Source: Silvanigrella paludirubra (GTDB lineage: Bacteria > Bdellovibrionota_B > Oligoflexia > Silvanigrellales > Silvanigrellaceae). From it: DNA of 64,000 nucleotides. A program made the translations under genes and the position numbers. How positions within the stretch are numbered: the stretch's first letter is position 1; each line of letters opens with the position of its first letter. The notes beneath the pieces were generated by a model that was given only the letters and a program-made list of their open reading frames with translations, ran no database searches and had not been told where the DNA came from. Positions 47,535-56,418 of the stretch are shown one piece after another. The stretch is taken from contig NZ_WFLM01000003.1 in the NCBI RefSeq assembly GCF_009208775.1, forward strand, positions 349,374 to 413,373. Reading direction: 5' to 3'.

Positions 47535-47567
47535 AAATAGAAAAATCTTATAAAAATTTTTCTATTT
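47535..47567 (-). terminator. Rho-independent terminator of leuS
   Basis: AAATAGAAAAAT and ATTTTTCTATTT form a perfect 12-bp stem. On the minus strand the hairpin is followed by a T-run, 36 bases after the leuS stop. The remaining sequence to the lectin fragment is AT-rich with no other gene. Confidence 0.75.
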
Positions 47568-47602
47568 ATAAAGAGGAACAATAGAAATTTTAATTCTATT
47601 TT

Positions 47603-50056
47603 TTAAACCGCAACAAAATTTAATATTCTATTTGCAACAAATATTGTTTTTTTAATTGTTTTACCTTCTAGAGTTGCTTTTACATTTGCATTTTCCATGG
47701 CAGCTGCAACGGCTTCATCTTGTGAAGCATTCATTGGAATTAAAATTTCTCCTCTGTGTTTTCCGTTAATTTGAACACCAATTTTAACTTCATTATCTAC
47801 AGTTAAAGAGGGGTCAAATTTAGGCCAGTTTTCTAAAGAGATAAATTTATAATTTTTATCTTCAGGTAACATTTTTTCTTCTAAAATGCATTTAAACCAC
47901 AAATCTTCAGCAAGGTGAGGAGCAAAAGGAGAAAGTAATTTTAAGAATTCACCTAATATTTCTCTATTTTTACATTGAGATTCTGCTATTGTATTTAGAA
48001 AAATCATCATTTGAGCAATAGAAGTATTAAAGCTTAAATTTTCGATATCTTCAGTTAATTTTTTAATTGTCTTATGAAGAATTTTTAAATCCTGCTGAGA
48101 AGCTGGCTCATTATTTAATAAACTTTTTCCGTCATCTGATAAATAATATCTTTGTATTCTACTTAAAAAGCGATGCACACCCGCTAAGTTGCTATCGTCC
48201 CATTCTTTTGTCTGTGTAAGTGGTCCCATAAACATTTCATAAACACGCAAGGAATCGGCGCCATATTCACGAATAACATCATCTGGATTTATGCCATTGC
48301 CTTTTGATTTGGACATTTTAGCACCATCTTTACATATCATGCCTTGGTGAACTAATTTATGAAAAGGTTCATCAACAGGACAAACTCCAGCATCGAATAA
48401 AACTTTAGTCCAAAAACGAGAATATAAAAGATGCCCTACAGCATGTTCTTGGCCGCCAACATAAAGATCGACTGGCATCCAGTATTTTAATTTTTCATAA
48501 TCACCAATTGATTTTTGATTAAAAGGATCAATATAACGTAAAAAATACCAGCTACTTCCAGCGCTTCCTGGCATTGTATCTGTTTCAACAAATTCAAGTT
48601 CGCCTTTTTCATTTTTTCTTTGTACCCAATTTGTGATTGCGGATAAAGGGCTTTTTCCATCTCCAGTTGGTTCGTAACTTGTTACTTCTGGTAACGTTAA
48701 TGGCAATTCATTTTCATTAAACGTACGAATGATGTTTCCTTTTGAATCTTTTAAAATTGGTATTGGTTCACCCCAATATCTTTGGCGGCTAAATATCCAA
48801 TCACGAAGCTTATAAGTAATACTTTGTTCACCTAGTTTATTTTTAACAAGATGTTCTATTATTTTTTCTTTTGCTTCTTCAACATTTAAATTATTTAAAA
48901 AATCGGAATTTATAATAACGCCATCTTCAGTATAAGCTTCTTTTTCAATATCAAAGTTTTTATCTGGTGATTGAATAACTTGTATAATTTTTAAACCAAA
49001 TTTTTTCGCAAAATCATGATCTCTTGTATCGTGAGCTGGAACTGCCATGATAGCTCCTGTTCCATATCCCATTAAAACATAGTCACTTATCCATATTTCT
49101 ATTGCATCGCCATTTAATGGATTTATTGCGAATGAGCCTGTGAAAACACCAGATTTATCTTTATTTAATTCAGTGCGATCTAAATCACTTTTTCGCGAAG
49201 TAACTTCACAGTATTCAGTTACTTTATCTTTTTGTGAAGTTGTTGTTAGCTTATTTACTAAAGGATGTTCAGGGGCAAGCACCATATATGTTGCGCCAAA
49301 TAAAGTGTCTGGACGTGTCGTAAAAACTTCTATTTTATCGGAGTCATTATTTTTTATTGAAAACTTTACTTTTGCTCCAACAGATTTTTTAATCCAATTT
49401 CTTTGAATTTCTTTTGTAGATTCTGGCCAATCTAGTTTATTAAGGTCTTCCAATAAGCGATCTGCATAAGAGGTTATTTTTAACATCCATTGTTTCATAG
49501 GAACACGGAAAACAGGATGATTACCACGTTCGCTTTTGCCATCTATGACTTCTTCATTTGCAAGAACTGTTTTTAATGCGGGGCACCAATTTACAAAAAC
49601 TTCTGCTTGATAGGCAAGACCCTTTTTATATAAAAGAGAAAAAATCCATTGAGTCCAATGATAATATTTTGGATCACATGTAGCAATTTCTTTATCCCAG
49701 TCATAAGAAAAGCCAAGGCTTTGTAATTGTGATCTAAAATTATTAATAGATCGATATGTTACTTTTGAAGGATGTTCACCTGTATCAATAGCGTGTTGTT
49801 CAGCAGGAAGTCCAAAAGCATCCCAGCCCATAGGGTGAAGGACGTTATATCCTTTCATTCTGTAATATCTCGAAACAATATCTGTTGCCGTATAGCCCAT
49901 AGGGTGACCAACATGGAGTCCTGAAGAGCTTGGGTAAGGAAACATGTCTAAAGCATAGAATTTTGGCTTTGATTTATCTTCTGTAGTTTTAAAAATATTT
50001 TTATTTTTCCAATGATTTTGCCAATATGGTTCTAGTTGCTTGTGGTGGTAAGACAT
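47603..50056 (-). CDS. leuS: Leucyl-tRNA synthetase
   Basis: Charges tRNA-Leu and edits mischarged tRNA. The HIGH motif is in SSGLHVGHPMGY, the KMSKS motif is KMSKSKGNG, and the CP1 editing domain between them includes TTRPDTLFGATY and the GTGAIMAVPAHD loop with its Asp. The C-terminal anticodon and LeuS-specific domains end in FVANRILNFVAV. About 817 residues. I choose the ATG at 50056 because GAGGAAA precedes it; the first in-frame Met is five codons upstream without a site. Confidence 0.97.
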   Translation of the reverse strand: MSYHHKQLEPYWQNHWKNKNIFKTTEDKSKPKFYALDMFPYPSSSGLHVGHPMGYTATDIVSRYYRMKGYNVLHPMGWDAFGLPAEQHAIDTGEHPSKVTYRSINNFRSQLQSLGFSYDWDKEIATCDPKYYHWTQWIFSLLYKKGLAYQAEVFVNWCPALKTVLANEEVIDGKSERGNHPVFRVPMKQWMLKITSYADRLLEDLNKLDWPESTKEIQRNWIKKSVGAKVKFSIKNNDSDKIEVFTTRPDTLFGATYMVLAPEHPLVNKLTTTSQKDKVTEYCEVTSRKSDLDRTELNKDKSGVFTGSFAINPLNGDAIEIWISDYVLMGYGTGAIMAVPAHDTRDHDFAKKFGLKIIQVIQSPDKNFDIEKEAYTEDGVIINSDFLNNLNVEEAKEKIIEHLVKNKLGEQSITYKLRDWIFSRQRYWGEPIPILKDSKGNIIRTFNENELPLTLPEVTSYEPTGDGKSPLSAITNWVQRKNEKGELEFVETDTMPGSAGSSWYFLRYIDPFNQKSIGDYEKLKYWMPVDLYVGGQEHAVGHLLYSRFWTKVLFDAGVCPVDEPFHKLVHQGMICKDGAKMSKSKGNGINPDDVIREYGADSLRVYEMFMGPLTQTKEWDDSNLAGVHRFLSRIQRYYLSDDGKSLLNNEPASQQDLKILHKTIKKLTEDIENLSFNTSIAQMMIFLNTIAESQCKNREILGEFLKLLSPFAPHLAEDLWFKCILEEKMLPEDKNYKFISLENWPKFDPSLTVDNEVKIGVQINGKHRGEILIPMNASQDEAVAAAMENANVKATLEGKTIKKTIFVANRILNFVAV

Positions 50057-50233
50057 GAATTTCCTCGACAATTAAAGTGGTGTACGCACAATAAACATTA
50101 ATAGAGTGCAAATTAATCCACCTCTTTTGTAACAAAGAACATTTCATTGAGGAAGTCTATTCCTATAAAATAAGGCTAATTTTGCTTTCTAAGGCTCGTT
50201 TTTTGTTTTCTTCTAAAAAACTCTAAAACAAAT

Positions 50234-50286
50234 TTGTCACATCGTTGTCACAAAATATTTACAAAATAGTGACGAACCTGTATCAT
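50234..50286 (+). promoter_or_regulatory. Promoter with TGTCAC repeats for the DUF1003 gene
   Basis: TTTACA (50258-50263), a 17-base spacer and TATCAT (50281-50286) make a good sigma-70-type promoter 48 bases before the start codon. Immediately upstream TTGTCAC occurs twice, at 50234 and 50245, eleven bases apart, and an inverted GTGAC lies at 50269-50273 inside the spacer. The repeats could bind a regulator. Confidence 0.5.
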
Positions 50287-50333
50287 GGATAATGCTCTTT
50301 CATTTTTGATTCTAAACCTGACTAGGAAGTGTC

Positions 50334-50885
50334 ATGAGGCTTACAAAAGAAAAACTTGATTCATTTTGCAAAATTAGAGACAAATCAGGCTCCCGATTTT
50401 ATGAGTTTTCCACATCATGGTGGGCACTTTTTTTCTTTTTTGGGATCGTTGTCGGCTGTGTTTTATGGAACGAATTTATACCTTATCAAAATTTAAGATT
50501 TGATCCCTACCCTTTTAACGGTTTGAGAACGATTCTTGCTTTGATGGGAGCAATTCAAGCCCCAGTTCTGTTACTTTACAGCAGAAAATCTACGGATTAT
50601 AGAAAAAATTTATTAGAGCAAGATTTTGAATTAGAAAAGAAAATATTTAAAAAGATAGAGCTTATGGAGTCTGAAATGAAACAAAATCATGCTTTATATC
50701 TTCAAGAATTAAAGCATGTAGCTAAACTTACTAAAAAAATAAATAAGAAAAGAAAAGTTGTAAAATTAAATCCAACTCCTGTGCCTATCCATGAATCAAA
50801 CAAAGATTTTATAAAAACAGAACAGGTTCAAAGAGAAATATTACAACCTAAAAAAGTGGAAAATAACGAAAATATCAGCGCCTAA
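50334..50885 (+). CDS. DUF1003 membrane protein
   Basis: A 183-residue inner-membrane protein with two helices (WWALFFFFGIVVGCVLWNEF and LRTILALMGAIQAPVLLLY). The DUF1003 hallmark FDPYPF between them and the QAPVLLLYSRKSTDYR after the second are present, followed by the acidic/helical DFELEKKIFKKIELMESEM. The last 50 residues are a basic cytosolic tail not usual in the family. The function of DUF1003 proteins is not established. Divergent from leuS. Confidence 0.85.
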   Translation: MRLTKEKLDSFCKIRDKSGSRFYEFSTSWWALFFFFGIVVGCVLWNEFIPYQNLRFDPYPFNGLRTILALMGAIQAPVLLLYSRKSTDYRKNLLEQDFELEKKIFKKIELMESEMKQNHALYLQELKHVAKLTKKINKKRKVVKLNPTPVPIHESNKDFIKTEQVQREILQPKKVENNENISA

Positions 50886-50891
50886 TAATTA

Positions 50892-51734
50892 TCAATTTTT
50901 TACTTTTCCATATGCTCTTTGTAAAGCTTCTCGATCTAAAATACTTAATGTTTTTGCATTTCCAATATATTCCCAATAGACACCATTTAAGAGTGGAACC
51001 ATTGTGTATTTTTTGGGATCTATACTAAATGAATTTAATCCATAGTGCATTATAGAATAATAATCATAAGGTCCAAATTGAATGGTTGAATATGGACCTA
51101 AGTCAAAATTATTTTCTTTTCCTGGAATGATATTTTCTTTAATAATTTTTAAATAGTAGTTTCTGTCTGATCTGCTTTGTTCATGTAAGAATCCTAAAGC
51201 ATGCATAAGTTCATGCTGAATAATTTCTGGATATAAGCAACCATCTCCTAATGAAACAGTCTGGGGATGGTCAGAACCTATTCCAGAAAAACAGCCTTCA
51301 TCCACCATAATTTCTAAATAATTATGAAAAGGTTTATGATATACTTCTATAAATTTTATATCTGCAATGTTTTCTAATTTATCCATTGCATTGCGTATTA
51401 ATGATTTTTCATAATGATTAAATTTTCTTAATTGTAAATTTTTATTTCTTCGATTATACAAATGAAAAGAGTAATATATTTTTCCATTATTCCATTTTTT
51501 CTTTGAGTAATTTAAAGGAGCACTATATATATCTCTATTATAAATTTGATTTTGATCGTATATAATATCTCCTTCAATTATTTTGTATTTTAGGTTATTG
51601 TTATTTAGATTATTTATTTCAAATATAGGTTCACTATTTTTTATTAATATAGAATCATCAATAAAGTTTGCTGAAAATGAATATTTGGATAATAATATAC
51701 TGAATAACATAAGTATAAATTTAAGTTTTTTCAT
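50892..51734 (-). CDS. Astacin-family zinc metalloprotease (M12A), secreted
   Basis: A 280-residue secreted endopeptidase. Signal peptide KLKFILMLFSILLSKYSFS, then a propeptide of about 60 residues, then the catalytic domain beginning near KKWNNGKIYYSF. The astacin zinc motif HELMHALGFLHEQSR gives three His ligands and the catalytic Glu, and the Met-turn with its Tyr is SIMHYG. Several Cys pairs could form disulfides. It probably digests extracellular protein; in host-associated bacteria such enzymes attack matrix. Convergent with the DUF1003 gene, ending seven bases away. Confidence 0.92.
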   Translation of the reverse strand: MKKLKFILMLFSILLSKYSFSANFIDDSILIKNSEPIFEINNLNNNNLKYKIIEGDIIYDQNQIYNRDIYSAPLNYSKKKWNNGKIYYSFHLYNRRNKNLQLRKFNHYEKSLIRNAMDKLENIADIKFIEVYHKPFHNYLEIMVDEGCFSGIGSDHPQTVSLGDGCLYPEIIQHELMHALGFLHEQSRSDRNYYLKIIKENIIPGKENNFDLGPYSTIQFGPYDYYSIMHYGLNSFSIDPKKYTMVPLLNGVYWEYIGNAKTLSILDREALQRAYGKVKN

Positions 51735-51914
51735 AAAAATTCCTTTTATATTAGAATATGATTATCTTTAATTTTAAAATTCATATATATTAATTTATTC
51801 TAAAAATCAACATAAAAAATGTTATTTTAAAGGAGGTTTTTTTGGGATTGATTTTAATGAAAATTTAATATGAATAATTAAAAATTAAATTTTTTAAAAT
51901 GGGTATCAATAATT

Positions 51915-53825
51915 TTATATTGAATATAAGTTTAAGTTTAATTTTAATTGAGACTTTTCTATTAATTTAAAAGTATTATTTTTTTGAAGCTCATCAATAA
52001 AATCTACGGCATCAAAATTTTTGAGTCGAAACATTTCCAATATATATTCAAAAATATGATATGTATCCTGAGGAAATTCAATTATAACATTCTCTTGCTT
52101 TGAATTTGAAGAGGATTCAAAAACTTCTATATAAGAGTGAGACGCTGTAGATGTTTTATCATAAAATAATGACCAAAATAAAAACATGCTGCAATTTATT
52201 GTTGCCTCAATTTTGTATTCATTATCATTAAGAGTATTTTTAGATTTTAAAAATTCTTTTTTTATTCCAGCAATATGACCGGAAATACCATTTCCAAGCT
52301 CTATTCCTTTGTCATGTAAAAACCTATTACGTGCTTTAACTTTTTCTAAATCTGAAACATAAGAAGAAATGTCTTCATTGGAACTGTCTAATTGATAAGA
52401 TCGCACATTGTATGATGCTTTTCCTATCATATTGTATTTACTTTCTTCACGATTAATTTTTGAATTTACTCCACTTCCTATTATAATATTAGATAAATTA
52501 TCTTCTGAAAATAATGAGTTTTTATTTGTTTTTGTTTTATTTGAAATATTATCTTTTAATGTATGAATACACCTTCTGATATCGTTTATAATCATAGCTC
52601 CTATAGAAACCAGAGGAAACTTAAGTAACAAATTATTTGTTTTGCTACGAAATTTATCAATACGTATTTTTTCATATTCTAGGAAAAAATAAACAAATTG
52701 AGAAAATTTTTTTATTTGGCATTCAGCAAGAATATTTTTATATTCAGTTTGGGATAAAAAATATTTAAAATATTCGGATGAATCAGATTTAGTTAATAGA
52801 AAATATGTAATAATATTATTTTTAAATAAATTAAGCTCAAATTCATTATATATTAAATTAAACTCTTGATCAATTAAAACTTTATTAGTAACCTTCTTAA
52901 TTATCTGTTTTGAATTATTAATACTTTTTTCTAAATCTTCTGATATTTTTTTAAGAGTCCCATTATTAAAGTTAGAAAAAAATTGATTATAAAGGCATTC
53001 TATGTTTTTGATTTCTATATTTATATAATTGAAATAATTAACAATTATTTCTTTTTGAGATAAATATAATGATTTATTTTTATCAATTGTTAAAATTAAT
53101 GCTAATTTTTTTTGTATTAAACTATTTCCTTTATATTTTGAAATAATTTTTGACAATAAATCATTGAATACTTCTTTTTCTGAAGAATAACATATTGTAT
53201 ATTCAGCTTTGTTTTTTTCTCGTATCTTTACTTTTTTTATTTCATTTAAAACGTCAGTATATTTAATATAAAATTTACTATAAGAATTTAAGTTGTAATC
53301 ATTAAAAAAATCGAACCATTTTTTGGAATTTTCACTGGTATTTTTATAGGCTAAAAAATCATCTTTTAATTTAACCACAGTATCTGAAAACTTAGATAAA
53401 GGAATTTTTCCAAGCACAGGGTTTGCATAAGTTGCTAAAACTTTTTCACAAATTATCTTGAAGTTATTGTCTTCAATATTTACTGAAATACTTTCTAGAT
53501 ATGATTTATTTTTGTTTAAAAAATATAAAAAAGAATCCCCAAAATTTTCAAATGTTGAGTAAAAATAAAACCATGGTACAAAATAATAATGGTTTAATAA
53601 GTCACGATTTTCTAAATCAGAATTTATAAAAACTTTTATATTTTGAACAGTGTTAAGGCTAATCAGATTTTTTATAAAAGTTCTTTTATCTTCCAAATTT
53701 GAAGTGTGTGATCTGTTTTTTTCTTCAACATTAGATAACATATAATCAAGAAAATTTGAATCTTTATGTTTTAATTTAGGATATAATTTTTGAAAACGAT
53801 CTTTTTCTACCATAAAAATAATCAT
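51915..53825 (-). CDS. Large protein of unknown family, possible effector
   Basis: A 636-residue protein I do not recognise. No signal peptide or membrane segment is visible. Residues 1-440 are Lys/Asn/Phe-rich and helical; from about 450 the composition changes (SGVNSKINREESKYNMIGKA) and a compact C-terminal region follows with GNGISGHIAGIKKEF, a lone Cys in TINCSMFLFWSLFYD, and ASHSYIEVFE. The Cys and the downstream His could be part of a papain-like site, but order and spacing are not diagnostic. It lies between an astacin protease and a dead serine hydrolase in an accessory-looking region, with AT-rich flanks and strong terminators. Confidence 0.5.
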   Translation of the reverse strand: MIIFMVEKDRFQKLYPKLKHKDSNFLDYMLSNVEEKNRSHTSNLEDKRTFIKNLISLNTVQNIKVFINSDLENRDLLNHYYFVPWFYFYSTFENFGDSFLYFLNKNKSYLESISVNIEDNNFKIICEKVLATYANPVLGKIPLSKFSDTVVKLKDDFLAYKNTSENSKKWFDFFNDYNLNSYSKFYIKYTDVLNEIKKVKIREKNKAEYTICYSSEKEVFNDLLSKIISKYKGNSLIQKKLALILTIDKNKSLYLSQKEIIVNYFNYINIEIKNIECLYNQFFSNFNNGTLKKISEDLEKSINNSKQIIKKVTNKVLIDQEFNLIYNEFELNLFKNNIITYFLLTKSDSSEYFKYFLSQTEYKNILAECQIKKFSQFVYFFLEYEKIRIDKFRSKTNNLLLKFPLVSIGAMIINDIRRCIHTLKDNISNKTKTNKNSLFSEDNLSNIIIGSGVNSKINREESKYNMIGKASYNVRSYQLDSSNEDISSYVSDLEKVKARNRFLHDKGIELGNGISGHIAGIKKEFLKSKNTLNDNEYKIEATINCSMFLFWSLFYDKTSTASHSYIEVFESSSNSKQENVIIEFPQDTYHIFEYILEMFRLKNFDAVDFIDELQKNNTFKLIEKSQLKLNLNLYSI

Positions 53826-54028
53826 AATTATAATCCATTAAAAAAATATATTATTAAGTTTTTAAAAAAAATTTTTTAAAATCAGAAAAAATAACCAATC
53901 TACACGAAAAAAGTAACAAGAAAGTTTATTTTATTCAAGAGTAATTTTGAAAATAATTAAAAATAATTATAATAATATGAAAATAAAAGAGAAAATATTT
54001 TTATAAATTAAGTATCATTTTGAATAAA

Positions 54029-54063
54029 AAAAAATTTTGCACATCAAATGCGCAAAATTTTTT
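54029..54063. terminator. Strong bidirectional terminator
   Basis: AAAAAATTTTGC and GCAAAATTTTTT pair perfectly and the stem can continue through CAT/ATG past one mismatch to a three-base loop. A- and T-runs flank both sides. It separates the serine hydrolase pseudogene from the 636-residue protein gene; the rest of the 302-base gap between them is AT-rich without a recognisable feature. Confidence 0.8.
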
Positions 54064-54127
54064 AGTTACATTAAATCTTTGAATAAAAAATTTATTCAAA
54101 TATGTAGGAAACGCTTTGAACTGAATA

Positions 54128-55379
54128 TTATAAATATTTTTCCGAAATATATTTTTCTACAATTTTATTTATAGATTTAAATGTTTTACTGTTTTTTGCA
54201 TTAGTAAGATAAATATATGAAATATTTTTGTCTTTAATAAAATTCATTTTCGTTAAAAACCCCATAGTTCCACCTGTGTGAGAATAATTTGCCAAGGAGT
54301 TTAAATAATTTATTACAATCCCTAATCCATAACCCTCATTAATAATATTAGGAACTACATTTTGTGGTGCAGGGTCTTTTGGGTTTTTTATCTGTTTCAT
54401 GATAAACAAAATTCAGCATTTTATTTAGCTGAGAAGCATTTAGTAAATTTTTAGTTGAATCTGTAGATGGTTCTGAAAATAAATTTCGTATAAAAAGGTT
54501 TAAATCGTTTGATGATGCCGTAATAGATCTTCCTCCATTTGTCTAAGACATTGATAAATCGATTATATCCATTCCGTAATATTGATTATTTTCTGGAATA
54601 TCAAATAAATATCTGCTCATGATATTATCATGATACTTTGATGGAATGCCTTCTTTAGGTATATGGTTAATATAAAAACTATGGCTTAAGTTTAACTTTT
54701 TAAATATTCGATTTTCAATTTCAGTTGCTAATGTCTTTTCTGTAATTTTTTCAATTATTTTATTAGCAAGTACATAATTTGTATTCGAATAGAAATAGTG
54801 ACTTCCAGGCGAAAAACTTAAATCTTTTTCTTTTACAACATTTAAAATTTCATCTGTACTAAAAATTCTTTTAGGATTATTTTTATATAATTTAATTAAA
54901 ATACTTGTATATTCTGGTATGCCAGAAGTCATAATTAGCATTTGCTTAATTGTAACGTTTTGCCATTTTGGAAAATCATTTGGAAAAAATTTACTTAATT
55001 TGTCGTCCAAAGATAATTTTCCTTCGGCTTCAAGTTGCAGCATAACAACAACAAGAAATGCTTTTGAATTACTCCCAATTTGAAACAAGCTACTGTTTGT
55101 AACTGGTTTTCCATTTAATTTTTGCAAACCTACATTATATGTTGTGGCATTTCCGTTATTATATTTAGGGCACTGCAAGGTAAAGGCAATTCCAGTAGCT
55201 CCCTCTTTACCTTATTTTTTCAAAATCGCATTTAATTCGGAGTTTATATCCATTGAAAGTTTTTCAGTATCGTTACTTTCTATTTTATTATTATTTTTTG
55301 AATTTCCGCTGCGATTTTTACATTAGAGTAAAGTTAAACTTAATAAAGGAACAAGAATTTTAGCTATATTTGTATTCAT
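54128..55379 (-). pseudogene. Serine hydrolase (class C beta-lactamase family), inactivated
   Basis: Minus-strand remnant of a lipoprotein penicillin-binding-like hydrolase. From an ATG at 55379 one frame runs 279 codons with TAA at codon 19 (55323-55325, inside the lipobox LTLL-stop-C), TAA at codon 56 (55212-55214) and TAG at codon 279 (54543-54545, where Trp is expected in MS-W-TNGGRS). It then continues to a run of six A on the minus strand (54384-54389); removing one A joins DKNPKDPAP to the C-terminal part. The active-site SxxK (IGSNSKAF), the YxN (YSNTNY) and HTGGTMGF of the third motif remain recognisable. Four lesions show loss of function. Confidence 0.85.
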
Positions 55380-55531
55380 TTTTTAAATTTAATTCCATTG
55401 TTGAAAAAAATACATAAATAGACGATAAAGCTTATAGATTTTAAAATCATTGTCAATTTTTAATAAATACATTGTTTTTAGATAATTTTAACTTCTTTTT
55501 AATAAAATGATATTTGTCTTTCATTGCAGAG

Positions 55532-56401
55532 CTAATTCATTTTCTGTGATAAATTATTTTTGATACTTGACGAGAAAATGCAAGAGAAAATAATTAATAT
55601 TAAACCATATAGCTGAATTTTTGTCATATTTTCGTTTAAAAATAAAACGGAGATTATGACTGCAAAAACAGGTTCAGTTAAAGAAATAATAGAGGACTTA
55701 AATGCTCCAATTTTTTCCATGCCTTTTATTAAAAAATAAATAGCAGATAAAGTTCCAATAATAGATATTCCAAGCATATTAAAAATAAAATTGTTATTTA
55801 AAGTAAAGTTTTTTTCAGAAATAAATAAATAGGGAAGAGAAAGAATTGATGCTCCGATGAGTTGATAAAAAACGATATCAATTTGGTTCTTATTTTGCTT
55901 TTTTTCTTTGTTTAAAATGATATAAACTGCATATATGAGTCCAGATAGAATTGCAAAAAATATTCCAATTAAGTTATCTATTTTTCCAAATTTATGATAT
56001 GAAATTAATATCACGCCAGTTAAAGAGCTCGATATTAATAATAAAGATTTTAAATTTAATTTAATTTCACCAGTAATAATGCTATAGATAAATATATAAA
56101 CGGGAAAAATATAAGCTAATACTGCGGCAAGGCCAACTCCAATGTATTGCAGAGATGATAAATATGTAAAAGTTGTAATAAAATATAAACCACCTCCCAT
56201 AATAATATCTTTTTTATAAAGAATAAAATTCCTTTTAGAAAATTTAATAAATGGAATTAAAACAAATAAAGAAATAATAAATCTTGTAATTAATATGACA
56301 GATAAACTGGTATTTACTTCATATAGGTTTTTAGAAAAAATACCTATAAAAGCAAATGATAGTGAAGAAATTATAATATAAAGATAGCCTAATTGATTCA
56401 T
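55532..56401 (-). CDS. DMT-superfamily (EamA) transporter
   Basis: A 289-residue membrane protein with about ten helices in two EamA repeats. Repeat landmarks are SFAFIGIFSKNLYE at the start, YIGVGLAAVLAYIFPVYIF in the first repeat, and SLTEPVFAVIISVLFLNENM in the second. It probably exports an amino acid or related metabolite. It starts 18 bases after an APC amino-acid permease on the same strand, so import and export functions may be coexpressed. It is not closely similar in sequence to the DMT protein at 42429. Confidence 0.87.
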   Translation of the reverse strand: MNQLGYLYIIISSLSFAFIGIFSKNLYEVNTSLSVILITRFIISLFVLIPFIKFSKRNFILYKKDIIMGGGLYFITTFTYLSSLQYIGVGLAAVLAYIFPVYIFIYSIITGEIKLNLKSLLLISSSLTGVILISYHKFGKIDNLIGIFFAILSGLIYAVYIILNKEKKQNKNQIDIVFYQLIGASILSLPYLFISEKNFTLNNNFIFNMLGISIIGTLSAIYFLIKGMEKIGAFKSSIISLTEPVFAVIISVLFLNENMTKIQLYGLILIIFSCIFSSSIKNNLSQKMN

Positions 56402-56418
56402 ATAAATATATTTCTAAC

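Noticed and set aside
55212-55325. Stop-codon readthrough or recoding of TAA/TAG in the serine hydrolase
   Set aside because: Other genes end normally at TAA and TAG, and this gene also carries a frameshift, so plain inactivation is simpler.
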